Below, piece by piece: positions 6,710 to 14,528 of a DNA stretch of 22,524 nt; position 1 is the stretch's first letter; every line of letters begins with the position of its first letter. The stretch is from NCBI GenBank assembly GCA_002729015.1, contig PBVO01000059.1:41642-64165 (forward strand), written 5' to 3'. The translations under genes and the position numbers were made by a program. Origin of the DNA: Candidatus Poribacteria bacterium. GTDB taxonomy: Bacteria; Poribacteria; WGA-4E; UBA9662. The notes under the pieces are model-generated. The model made no database searches. It worked only from the letters and a program-made list of their open reading frames with translations, and was not told where the DNA came from.

Positions 6710-7915
6710 ATGAGTTCCCGTGATCAATTCTCTAGCCGGAGCCTCATTTTAGCTATTTACCTGCCAACCTTTTTGCTAGCCTTCGGTCATGGCGTTGTTA
6801 ATCCAACTCTGAGCCTCTATATCAAGTCATTCGATTTGTCGTATTCCATGACGATGTTTGTTATTGCAACAGCTGTCTTAGGTAATATTCCAGCTGGATT
6901 ATTACTAGGTAGAATTGGCTATAAGCGATCCATGGTGCTTGGGACCGTGATACTCTCGGTGTCAAGTATCGGTATTGGATTAGCGACTACAATTTATCAT
7001 TTAGTGTTTTTGCAACTCTTCAGTGGTATAGGTACTGCCTTATGGGCACTATCGCGGCATGCCTTTATGACCGAAAGAATTCCGATTACCAGTCGAGGTA
7101 GATCGTTGGCTATTTTTGGTGGGATTAATCGAATTGCTTCTTTCTTAGGACAAATAGTAGTAATTTTTCTGGGTGAAAATTTAAGATTGCCTTTCTTTGT
7201 TTATGCAGCCACTGCAATATGTACGGGTACGATATGTTACATTTTTGTTGAAGACTATTTCACAGGATCAGTAACAATTGATTCGTCTTCCCAGAGTTTG
7301 AAAAATATATGGGGAAACCAATGGAATTTGATAAAGACCAATTTTATCATTTTAATTACTGCTGGTTTTGCACAGGTTTGTATTCAAACTATTCGTAGAG
7401 GCCGGACTTTACTCGTACCACTTTTTGCTAATGATATAGTTGGGTTGGCACCTAAGCTTGTGCGGCAAGTTGTTGCGGTTTCATCCGCAGTTGATATGTT
7501 GATGTTTCCTGTAGCTGGCGCTCTAATGGATAAATATGGCCGTAAATCATCGATGATCCCTGGTTTTAGTATATTTGCTACTGGTATATTGGCTATGGCA
7601 TTTACTCAAAACTTCTGGCCGTTATTGCTCTCAACGATTTTTATGGGTATCGGTAATGGTCTGTGTTCGGGAACTATGATGACTTTAGGTGCGGACTTGG
7701 CTCCCGCCGAGAATGTAAATGGTTTTTTAAGTTGGTGGAGAGTAACGGGGGATATCGGGGCAAATATAGGGCCGCTTCTGGTTGGTGGTCTTGCTGACTT
7801 GTGGCATCTACGGACATCAATTATATTTTTATCTGTCATCGGATATTTAGCCGTACTAATTTTTTGGCGATTAGTGCCAGAGACTTTACCTCGTCATTCT
7901 GATGACAGATTATAG
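6710..7915 (+). CDS. Major facilitator superfamily transporter
   Basis: Integral inner-membrane transporter with about twelve hydrophobic segments over 401 aa, the standard MFS size. The two halves each carry a motif A-like loop between segments 2 and 3: GLLLGRIGYKR near residue 65 and GALMDKYGRKS near residue 272. The central loop (about 180-205) is short. The first membrane segment begins near residue 11, so ATG 6710 is a sensible start. It lies 73 bases after the second dioxygenase with a promoter of its own, so it may be both read through and separately transcribed. The layout suggests transport of a dioxygenase substrate or product, or efflux; sequence does not show direction or cargo. 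Confidence 0.88.
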   Translation: MSSRDQFSSRSLILAIYLPTFLLAFGHGVVNPTLSLYIKSFDLSYSMTMFVIATAVLGNIPAGLLLGRIGYKRSMVLGTVILSVSSIGIGLATTIYHLVFLQLFSGIGTALWALSRHAFMTERIPITSRGRSLAIFGGINRIASFLGQIVVIFLGENLRLPFFVYAATAICTGTICYIFVEDYFTGSVTIDSSSQSLKNIWGNQWNLIKTNFIILITAGFAQVCIQTIRRGRTLLVPLFANDIVGLAPKLVRQVVAVSSAVDMLMFPVAGALMDKYGRKSSMIPGFSIFATGILAMAFTQNFWPLLLSTIFMGIGNGLCSGTMMTLGADLAPAENVNGFLSWWRVTGDIGANIGPLLVGGLADLWHLRTSIIFLSVIGYLAVLIFWRLVPETLPRHSDDRL

Positions 7916-7936
7916 AGCTGAGTGGATATTTAGTTG

Positions 7937-7945
7937 TGTTATAAT
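7937..7945 (+). promoter_or_regulatory. Extended -10 promoter element upstream of argG
   Basis: TGT followed by a perfect TATAAT (7940-7945) lies 22 bases after the MFS stop. The bases at the -35 position do not match consensus, but extended -10 promoters often tolerate this. Transcription from about 7952 would give argG a leader of roughly 255 bases. Confidence 0.42.
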
Positions 7946-8207
7946 ACGGTGGGTTGTTGATCTCAAATATGAGAATAAAAAATTGTGCTCTGGGCTTTCC
8001 CAAATGGATTATTAACGGTAACTGTTTGGTCGTATGGATCATGAAATTCGACAATTCATCTTTTACATAAGCGTTTCATTGATCGTGCTGAAAAGATAGA
8101 ACCTAGTTGAATAAAGCCTAAAAGAATGGTTTCATAATTTCAACGTAATCTGAAGATATAAACTAATACTAGTATAAGACTAAACCGATTACATAAAGGG
8201 ATAAAAA
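7946..8207 (+). promoter_or_regulatory. Long untranslated leader of argG
   Basis: This stretch has no credible gene. Small structures are visible: a five-base stem TCTCA/TGAGA near 7961-7974, TGGG/CCCA close behind it, and the ten-base palindrome ATACTAGTAT at 8166-8175 about 35 bases before the start codon. None forms a terminator, and no T-box or known riboswitch pattern was recognised. Arginine-responsive control is possible, but I see no specific ARG-box match. The leader ends in the AAGGG ribosome site. Confidence 0.3.
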
Positions 8208-9452
8208 TTGAAGATAAATCAATTAAAAGGAAGGTCCGTTGGTATAGCCGTTTCTGGCGGACTAGACAGTTGTACAATTACTCGATGGTTAGTTGATCAT
8301 GGAGTGGATGTATTCTGCTTCACCGCCGATTTAGGACAACCTGATGAGAAAGATATGAACGAAATACAGAATCGGATGTTGAACTGTGGAGCCCTCGACT
8401 CAACTGTGGTGGTCGCTGTTGACCAATTGGCTGAAGCGGGATTACAATTGATTCAAGCACAAGCAACTTACGAAGGTGGATATTGGAATACGACTGGAAT
8501 TGCCCGGCACGTCACTGTTGCAGTCTTATTAGAATCCATGAAGAAGCGTGGGATAACGATCTTATCCCATGGGTCCACTGGCAGGGGAAATGATCAAGTT
8601 CGTTTTCAGTTAGCAACTAACATGATCGAACCCAATTTTGAGGTGTATGCACCTTGGCGCGACGAAGCTTTTTTAGAACAATTTGGCGGTCGGAAAGAAA
8701 TGATCGACTTTTGTAACCAAAACAATATACCTATTACCGCAACCTATGAGAAACCATATTCAACCGATGCTAATTTATTAGGATTAACTCACGAGGCAGG
8801 TAAATTAGAATCCCTGCAGACCCCAGCCAATTTCATCACACCAGGGATGGGGCTGCACCCTAAAGATGCACCGGATAAAGCTGAGCACATGACTATCCGA
8901 TTTGAGAAAGGTAGGCCTACCGAGATCAATGGGAAGTTGTGTTCTTTAGTGGAGGCCTTTGAATTGGCTAACGAAATTGGTGGTCGAAACGGTGTGGGAA
9001 TCGGTATTCACGTGGTTGAAAATCGTTTTGTAGGTATCAAAAGCCGTGGAGTTTACGAGTCTCCAGGAATGGAGGTACTCGGTCAGTGCTACGAATATCT
9101 TTTACAACTGATTCTCGATCGACGTTCAAGGCGCGTTTTTAATCGGTTGTCTGATCTAATAGCTGAACAGATTTACGAGGGGTATTGGTTTGATCCTGCC
9201 ACTCAAAGCCAGCTAGCAGCTCTTCAACCATTCAAAAGTTTGGCAAGTGGCAAGATTACCGTAACTCTTTATAAGGGAAATATTTCGTTTCACTCAGCAG
9301 TTTCTATACCTCATTCTCTTTATTCAGAAGAAACGGCTTCCATGGAAGATATCGGTGATTTTAATCATGCTGACTCTGAAGGATTCTTGTCAGTTTTGGG
9401 GGTTAGCGCTAAAGCCTTGGCAGTTGCGAATCAAATTGACGAGACACTATAG
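8208..9452 (+). CDS. argG: Argininosuccinate synthase
   Basis: Cytoplasmic enzyme joining citrulline and aspartate with ATP to form argininosuccinate, the penultimate step of arginine synthesis. The ATP pyrophosphatase loop SGGLDS is at 16-21. The sequences ADLGQPDE, GSTGRGNDQVRF, the STDANLLGLTHEAG block and KSRGVYESPGM fit the longer, E. coli-like branch of the family, and the 414-aa length agrees. The start codon is TTG: an in-frame TAA lies at 8202-8204, no ATG exists before the ATP loop, and AAGGG at 8196-8200 is seven bases upstream. No other arg gene is nearby, so it is an orphan from its pathway. The catalytic loop has SGGLDSC rather than the commoner SGGLDTS, a conservative change. 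Confidence 0.95.
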   Translation: MKINQLKGRSVGIAVSGGLDSCTITRWLVDHGVDVFCFTADLGQPDEKDMNEIQNRMLNCGALDSTVVVAVDQLAEAGLQLIQAQATYEGGYWNTTGIARHVTVAVLLESMKKRGITILSHGSTGRGNDQVRFQLATNMIEPNFEVYAPWRDEAFLEQFGGRKEMIDFCNQNNIPITATYEKPYSTDANLLGLTHEAGKLESLQTPANFITPGMGLHPKDAPDKAEHMTIRFEKGRPTEINGKLCSLVEAFELANEIGGRNGVGIGIHVVENRFVGIKSRGVYESPGMEVLGQCYEYLLQLILDRRSRRVFNRLSDLIAEQIYEGYWFDPATQSQLAALQPFKSLASGKITVTLYKGNISFHSAVSIPHSLYSEETASMEDIGDFNHADSEGFLSVLGVSAKALAVANQIDETL

Positions 9453-9464
9453 AGACAATATAAA
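9436..9464 (+). promoter_or_regulatory. Promoter inside the argG 3' end, driving the lipoprotein gene
   Basis: TTGACG (9436-9441) and TATAAA (9459-9464) are separated by exactly 17 bases and straddle the argG stop codon (9450-9452). Transcription would start near 9471, only about eight bases before the ATG at 9479, and no Shine-Dalgarno site fits into that space. Confidence 0.52.
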
Positions 9465-9478
9465 ATTTTAATTTTCTA

Positions 9479-10663
9479 ATGACTTTACAGGTAATCAAAC
9501 CGTCTTTTTCCCTATTTCTACTATCAATGATAGTTTTATTTGGTTGTAGTAGTGAGGGCTTTTTTGATCCAATTGATGAATCCAAATTTCAAATGCCGAG
9601 AACTGATGGACTTCATGCTCCTGAATTTCCAACTCCTACTGGAGCTAAATGGCAGTATCAGAATGTAGAGAATCCGGACCAGATGCACCAACTGTCCGTA
9701 ACTGAGGAAACTCGTTTTGATGCAGGGTTTACTTTCCGTCAGATGACCTCTAAATATGAGAACGCTGAAAATCCAGGGGGCGAATTATACCTTTTCGATA
9801 TGGATCAAGAGTTTGATCGGATTTTGGATGAATTATCTCGTATTGAATTACCGGAATTCGAAGAAGGGAAAGAGGACGAAGAACTCAATACTGGGCAGTT
9901 AGAAGATTTGGCAATCAAGCGGGAGCTAGAGACACTAATCGTTGGTATTTTTAACCGAAACGGTATTAGATTACCTGATCCACTAACTATCAAAAAGGCA
10001 AATACGCCTTCGGTCCAAGCAACAGCAGGCGATTGGTTAATACAAGATATTTTTAAGCCCTATATTATTCGCCGTGAAACCAACCAACTATCGGTCTATA
10101 CCAGACAAACAACAGATCACTTGTCATCCAATGGCTGTTATTTCCGACAAAATGGAAAACTACTGGTTGGCGCAGCTCTTCCTATTTATGCCACTTATTT
10201 CTTCAAGTCATCAACTGAGTTCGCTGAACGAGCCTTTGACCTTTATTTTGGTAATACCATGCCTCCTATTATGCACAATGTACACCCCAACTTCCGTAAG
10301 TTATGGGTTTTTCCCTTACGAAAAGACCTTGAATGGACAGTATTAGAACAGACTGTCAGCCCTACCGTTAGAGTGAAACGACGTGTTATAGATGATCAGG
10401 TGAGTATAAGTGTTCCTGCTGGGTATTTTACTGATGGGTATTTAGTGGAGGAGATTATTGAGGGTAAAGAACTTTTCACATCTAGTAGCGACGAATCCAC
10501 TAAGTTAGAAGACCTTGGAGACGATACTCAGCCTCCAGATGGCACTAATTTATTACCGGCGGCTCGATACTGGGTTATACCCCACGTTGGGGTAGTTAAA
10601 TACGAATACTTTCCCACTGCTGATCAGCCTGTCACATACGAATTAACATCCTATCAATTATAG
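9479..10663 (+). CDS. Putative lipoprotein of unknown function
   Basis: I do not recognise the family. The first 23 residues form a lipoprotein-type signal peptide ending in L-F-G-C-S-S (Cys23); Phe at the -2 position is uncommon, so lipidation is likely but not certain. The mature part is soluble, rich in Asp, Glu and Tyr, with an acidic stretch near residues 120-145 and likely beta-rich C-terminal half. No membrane segment, catalytic motif or repeat is obvious. It probably sits on the periplasmic side of the inner or outer membrane. Its promoter lies within the argG end, so it is likely regulated apart from argG. It ends eight bases from the convergent stop of the BatA-like gene. Confidence 0.65.
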   Translation: MTLQVIKPSFSLFLLSMIVLFGCSSEGFFDPIDESKFQMPRTDGLHAPEFPTPTGAKWQYQNVENPDQMHQLSVTEETRFDAGFTFRQMTSKYENAENPGGELYLFDMDQEFDRILDELSRIELPEFEEGKEDEELNTGQLEDLAIKRELETLIVGIFNRNGIRLPDPLTIKKANTPSVQATAGDWLIQDIFKPYIIRRETNQLSVYTRQTTDHLSSNGCYFRQNGKLLVGAALPIYATYFFKSSTEFAERAFDLYFGNTMPPIMHNVHPNFRKLWVFPLRKDLEWTVLEQTVSPTVRVKRRVIDDQVSISVPAGYFTDGYLVEEIIEGKELFTSSSDESTKLEDLGDDTQPPDGTNLLPAARYWVIPHVGVVKYEYFPTADQPVTYELTSYQL

Positions 10664-10671
10664 TAAAAACG

Positions 10672-12759
10672 CTAATTTTTCTGATTCCTATTAGCAATTA
10701 GACTTTCGATTCCGAACAGTAATAACGCTAGCGTGAGCAATTCGCCCCAAATTTCTTGTCCTTGCCGAAGTCTATTTAGTCTTTGACTTAATTCTTTATC
10801 TTCAACTAGTTGTTGTGCCGATATAGTTTCTTTAGCTCTTTCTATGTCAATAGGTCGTAAGTCAGATTCTTGAGAGGATACGTTGACAGTAAAGAATTCG
10901 CGCTCTTTTCTCCCTTGGGAATAAATATCGACTTGGTAAAAGCCTGGATGATCCGTCTGATCAAAATGAATTACTTCCTTCGCTTCGATAGTAAGTGGTT
11001 CTGTGGAATTGGGAGTAGTAATTTGCACCTGATCTACTTGCCCTCCAACGTCTAAGGTGAATTCTTGACCGACGATCAGCTTACGATCAATCACTTTTTG
11101 TCGAGACTTAGTATACAATACCGCTTGTTGAATTAAAGGAAGAAAGTGAGGACAAACCAATAGACTTGTATCAGTTAACGAATAAGCTGAAGTGTTAAAT
11201 ACTATTACAGTTCCTTTGTTGTAACCACTTGTGATTTCTGGTTTATACTCGACTAAAAATGGCGTTTTTGTTTCTTGGTTCTCCAAATAAGCTAAGACTT
11301 GAGCAGACTTATTTACTGATACTCTTGCACTATGGAAAAATCGTGGAGCTAGTTCACTGGAAAAATCAGCAGGTAAAAAAGGGTCAAAAATAGGATGTTG
11401 TTCTTCTTTTAAGACGATTTTAGAAGGTGGTATCCAATTGATTTTTCCTGATAAATTAACACCAAGCCAGTCAAGGAGTTTACTATCAATGTTCAAATTA
11501 GACCCGGTAAATAGGATAACACTTTTTCCATCTCTCAAAAAAGACTGTAACTTCTGAACCATTTCAGTTGAAAATCTATCCAAATCAGCTATTAGTAGTA
11601 GATCCCAATCTTCTGTTGAAATATCTATTAGGTTGTCCGTATTGATGATAGTTGGCAGGATGTTTGTATAGAGTTCCGTTTTGACTGTAGTTGATGAGTT
11701 CATTGAATCCGTAAATGAAGGGTTTAGTGCCGTTTGCAGGTAAAGTGAATTATCAGAAACACACAAAGTTCTGATTTCTCCATAAATATCAAAAACAACA
11801 TACCTTCGATTATCTGTTTCGAGTCGGTCTGGTGGTAACTCAAAATAACCTAGATGTGTGCCAATGCGATTGAATTTGTGAGTGAAACCGACCGACAGCA
11901 TAGAATTAGACTGGCTTGGAACTTGTAACTCACGTCGCTTTTGGTCATTAAAAAAAACTTCTACTGATGTTTGAGCCAATGGTGCATCTGTAAAATTACT
12001 TACCTCGACTTCAACGTGAACTGGAAGGTCAGTAGTAAACAGAGGTGTATTTGTGGTTACCGACGTTAATCCTGTGTTTTCAGCTAATTGTTGACCAATG
12101 GGCAGAATGAAAATTTTAGATTTCGATTGATTCGCGATGGGTTGAGTTTCTTCCCAACCAGCAAGATCGGTGATCAAATAAATTTCTCGATTACGATTTT
12201 TGGATTCGGCCAAAATTTCATGAGCTAAATCTAAACTATTTGTGATACTTGTAGTTTGATTAGTTAATTGAGACTGTTGTATTTCTGTTCTTATGGACTG
12301 GAGGTCACTGGTTAGTTGTGGGAAAATAGCTAAAGCCGTATTAGACATTAGTATCAGTGTAGCTTCGTCTCCATTTCTTAGGGAACCGAGAACATCAATT
12401 GCTTTTTCTTGAGCAAGGGAAAAACGTTGCCCATCGGCATCTTGGTAACCCATACTGTATGAGTGATCTAGGATAATAACACAACTAGTCTTAGTCCTAT
12501 AGCCAGCGAAAAATAAATTTTTTTTCAGTAAGGGGCGACAAATAGCCAAAGTGATCAGGGCAACAATTATCATACGTAGAATCAGAATTATCCAATTGTA
12601 TAGTTGTATACGTCGAGCTGTCTGCCTATGTGCAAGTGTCAAAAATATCAGACTACCGAAATTGATACGTTTAGCTTGGCGGCGATGCCATAAATGAATT
12701 AGTAAAGGTATCGTGGTTGCCAATAGAGCGAACAAAAAAGCTGGATTTAGGAAGCCCAA
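10672..12759 (-). CDS. BatA-like membrane protein with von Willebrand A domain
   Basis: Envelope protein of unknown precise role. The N-terminus (residues 1-40: FLNPAFLFALLATTIPLLIH, then LWHRRQAKRINF) is the hallmark 'N-terminal double transmembrane' domain of BatA-type proteins, with a second membrane helix at about 56-76. A von Willebrand A domain follows, with the metal-site D-x-S-x-S at Asp98, Ser100 and Ser102. The middle (about 230-640) looks like a beta-sandwich and glutamine-amidotransferase-like region common in 650-750-aa members. A C-terminal helix near 668-686 closes the protein. The start is TTG: AAGGAG lies at 12774-12769, nine bases upstream, and an in-frame TAA just before it excludes any earlier start. 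The usual MoxR ATPase and DUF58 partners are absent here, so it stands alone. Confidence 0.85.
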   Translation of the reverse strand: MGFLNPAFLFALLATTIPLLIHLWHRRQAKRINFGSLIFLTLAHRQTARRIQLYNWIILILRMIIVALITLAICRPLLKKNLFFAGYRTKTSCVIILDHSYSMGYQDADGQRFSLAQEKAIDVLGSLRNGDEATLILMSNTALAIFPQLTSDLQSIRTEIQQSQLTNQTTSITNSLDLAHEILAESKNRNREIYLITDLAGWEETQPIANQSKSKIFILPIGQQLAENTGLTSVTTNTPLFTTDLPVHVEVEVSNFTDAPLAQTSVEVFFNDQKRRELQVPSQSNSMLSVGFTHKFNRIGTHLGYFELPPDRLETDNRRYVVFDIYGEIRTLCVSDNSLYLQTALNPSFTDSMNSSTTVKTELYTNILPTIINTDNLIDISTEDWDLLLIADLDRFSTEMVQKLQSFLRDGKSVILFTGSNLNIDSKLLDWLGVNLSGKINWIPPSKIVLKEEQHPIFDPFLPADFSSELAPRFFHSARVSVNKSAQVLAYLENQETKTPFLVEYKPEITSGYNKGTVIVFNTSAYSLTDTSLLVCPHFLPLIQQAVLYTKSRQKVIDRKLIVGQEFTLDVGGQVDQVQITTPNSTEPLTIEAKEVIHFDQTDHPGFYQVDIYSQGRKEREFFTVNVSSQESDLRPIDIERAKETISAQQLVEDKELSQRLNRLRQGQEIWGELLTLALLLFGIESLIANRNQKN

Positions 12760-12806
12760 ATTACGAGGCTCCTTTTATAAATTGGAAGAATTTAGGTTAT
12801 CAGTGG

Positions 12807-12871
12807 CTTTCTGGTCAGGCATGTCAACTAGTTGACATAGAACTATCGAATTATATTCTCCGGTCAGAAAG
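12807..12871. promoter_or_regulatory. Palindromic operator-like element upstream of the BatA-like gene
   Basis: ATGTCAACTAGTTGACAT at 12821-12838 is a perfect 18-bp palindrome. It contains TTGACA, the consensus -35 hexamer, on both strands. It is bracketed by CTTTCTG (12807-12813) and CAGAAAG (12865-12871), a matching inverted pair, and GGTCAG occurs on both sides. No good -10 box lies at 16-18 bases in either direction; the best leftward one is TGATAA at 19 bases. It is more likely a binding site for a dimeric repressor or activator than a plain promoter. Confidence 0.42.
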
Positions 12872-13069
12872 TTAAGCAAAGATTGCAACGACAACTAGGG
12901 TAATTCTATCATTTGAATAACAGATACACAATTGTTCTATTTGTTAGTTAGAATCGACAGTAGCTGTAGTCATACTGTTGGGTAGCGTTATTAATCTTTT
13001 ATCTAAATTCCTAATATTATAGTTCGTAGGTTATTATTGAATTTTTTAGGGTAATTTTCCTAGCAAACT

Positions 13070-13098
13070 TTGAAAAAAAAATTACATTGTGTGATAAT
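13070..13098 (+). promoter_or_regulatory. Extended -10 promoter of the nucleoside transporter operon
   Basis: TTGAAA (13070-13075), a 17-base spacer and TGT-GATAAT (hexamer 13093-13098) match the same pattern as the promoter at 3627-3655. Transcription from about 13105 leaves a 160-base leader holding a hairpin (13158-13174), with no clear Shine-Dalgarno site before the ATG at 13265. Confidence 0.55.
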
Positions 13099-13157
13099 TC
13101 TGAGGGATATTGCTAGCGTAAAACTGGTTTTTCTCTGTGATCGATGCTAATCATATA

Positions 13158-13174
13158 AATCTGAAAGTCAGATT
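13158..13174 (+). promoter_or_regulatory. Small hairpin in the transporter leader
   Basis: AATCTGA and TCAGATT form a perfect seven-base stem around an AAG loop. No U-run follows, so it is not a terminator. It may be an operator or a leader RNA structure; nothing further supports either. Confidence 0.25.
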
Positions 13175-13264
13175 ATGGAAAAAGCCTCCTGTAGACCAGC
13201 GAGAATAATGAGCTTTCGCTTTTTGACTTTATGAAAACTAACTTACAAAAAAATAAGTAACAGA

Positions 13265-14503
13265 ATGGAACAATTTTTTGGTTTAGTAGGTGTTTTTTTC
13301 CCATTAGCTTGTGCTTACCTTATGAGTTCTAACAGACGATCGATCAATTGGCGTCCAGTATTTTGGGGAATTGGATTACAGGTTACTTTTGCTATTTGTA
13401 TTTTATACGGTCGAGTAGGTAATTTCAGATTTGGTGAAGTATTTTTTCGTTTGTTTGATGATTTTTTTACTAAGCTCCTAGCGTATTCTGATAAGGGGGC
13501 TGATTTTATTTTTGCCTCCTTCGTGACGGATTCGGTTGAGGCACCGATGTTAAACATTGCCTTCCGGGTTCTACCTACAATAATTTTTTTCTCTGCTTTC
13601 ATGTCTATTCTGTATCATATTGGCCTAATGGGTCTGATCACTTCTATCTTTGCGAAGTTGATGCGGAAAACTATGCAAACATCGGCGGCCGAAACACTTT
13701 GTACATCAGCCAATATTTTTGTAGGGCAGATAGAAGCGCCACTTATCATCAAACCATTTGTCAAAGATTTGACTCAGAGCGAATTAATGGCGGTGATGAC
13801 GGGAGGGTTTGCGACTATTGCGGGGGGAGTGATGGCGATTTATATTCGAATGCTATCCGATCAGGTTCCCAATATTGCTGGCCATTTATTGGCAGCTAGC
13901 GTGATGAGTGCTCCGGCTGCTTTAGCAATTTCAAAAATCATGATTCCTGAAACAGAAACGCCTGTTACCGCAAACACAAAACAAATTACAATTGAGCGGG
14001 CTGATTCTAACTTAATAGAAGCGGCAAGCCGAGGAGCAACAGAAGGAATGTACCTAGCACTTAATGTTGCTGCTATGTTAGTTGCTTTTGTAGCTCTAGT
14101 CGCTCTTGTCAATGGGATTCTTTCGATCGTTGATCTCAGTCTTGAGCAAATTTTTGGCTACCTTTTTGCTCCATTTGCCATCCTAATGGGAATTCCATAC
14201 TCAGAAGCCCTATCTGCAGGTGCGCTGTTAGGTGAAAAGATTGTACTGACCGAATTGATCGCCTATAAAAACTTTGCACAACAGATACCTAATGATATGT
14301 TTTCGGAACGAAGCATAATTATTCTTTCTTATGCACTGTGTGGTTTTTCTAACTTTGCTTCGGTTGCGATACAGATTGGTGGAATTGGGGGAATTGCACC
14401 GGAACGAAGAGTTGACTTAGCAAAAATTGGTCTTCGCTCGATGATTGCAGGTTTTCTTGCAGCTAACATGACAGGAACTATCGTTGGCTTGCTAATTTGG
14501 TAA
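13265..14503 (+). CDS. CNT-family nucleoside transporter (NupC-like)
   Basis: Inner-membrane concentrative importer of nucleosides, driven by protons or sodium. The 412-aa length and roughly eight to ten hydrophobic segments fit the bacterial CNT family. Diagnostic stretches are visible: GQIEAPLIIKPF (154-165, the G-x-x-E-A-P-L nucleoside-binding loop), TGGFATIAGGVMAIYIR (about 179-195) and the C-terminal CGFSNFASVAIQIGGIGGIA block. The gene opens a two-gene unit with the TrpF homologue, whose start lies 25 bases after this stop. It has its own extended -10 promoter with a long leader and no obvious Shine-Dalgarno site. Specificity for purines or pyrimidines and the coupling ion cannot be read. 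Confidence 0.92.
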   Translation: MEQFFGLVGVFFPLACAYLMSSNRRSINWRPVFWGIGLQVTFAICILYGRVGNFRFGEVFFRLFDDFFTKLLAYSDKGADFIFASFVTDSVEAPMLNIAFRVLPTIIFFSAFMSILYHIGLMGLITSIFAKLMRKTMQTSAAETLCTSANIFVGQIEAPLIIKPFVKDLTQSELMAVMTGGFATIAGGVMAIYIRMLSDQVPNIAGHLLAASVMSAPAALAISKIMIPETETPVTANTKQITIERADSNLIEAASRGATEGMYLALNVAAMLVAFVALVALVNGILSIVDLSLEQIFGYLFAPFAILMGIPYSEALSAGALLGEKIVLTELIAYKNFAQQIPNDMFSERSIIILSYALCGFSNFASVAIQIGGIGGIAPERRVDLAKIGLRSMIAGFLAANMTGTIVGLLIW

Positions 14504-14528
14504 ATAATTATTGGAGGAATTTCAGTAG

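Larger units (their letters stand above)
12760..13264. other. 505-bp non-coding divergent region
   Basis: This gap separates the leftward BatA-like gene from the rightward nucleoside transporter and holds no credible gene in any frame. Seen in it: an 18-bp palindrome (12821-12838) flanked by a seven-base inverted repeat, an extended -10 promoter (13070-13098), a TAGGGTAATT direct repeat (12896-12905 and 13047-13056), and a hairpin at 13158-13174. It could carry regulation for both genes or an unrecognised small RNA; I cannot show the latter. Confidence 0.55.

Noticed and set aside
7946..8207. T-box or arginine riboswitch in the argG leader
   Set aside because: No specifier loop, T-box sequence, or known aptamer pattern could be traced; only short stems are present.
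10665..10680. AAAAA...TTTTT hairpin as a bidirectional terminator between the lipoprotein and BatA-like genes
   Set aside because: Only a five-base A/T stem with no G-C pair; too weak to call.
12832..12857. Rightward promoter using TTGACA of the 18-bp palindrome
   Set aside because: The nearest -10-like box (TATATT) is only 14 bases away, too close for a normal promoter.
13198..13224. AGCGA/TCGCT hairpin followed by T-run as an attenuator before the nucleoside transporter
   Set aside because: Five-base stem with a 13-base loop; stability too low for an intrinsic terminator.
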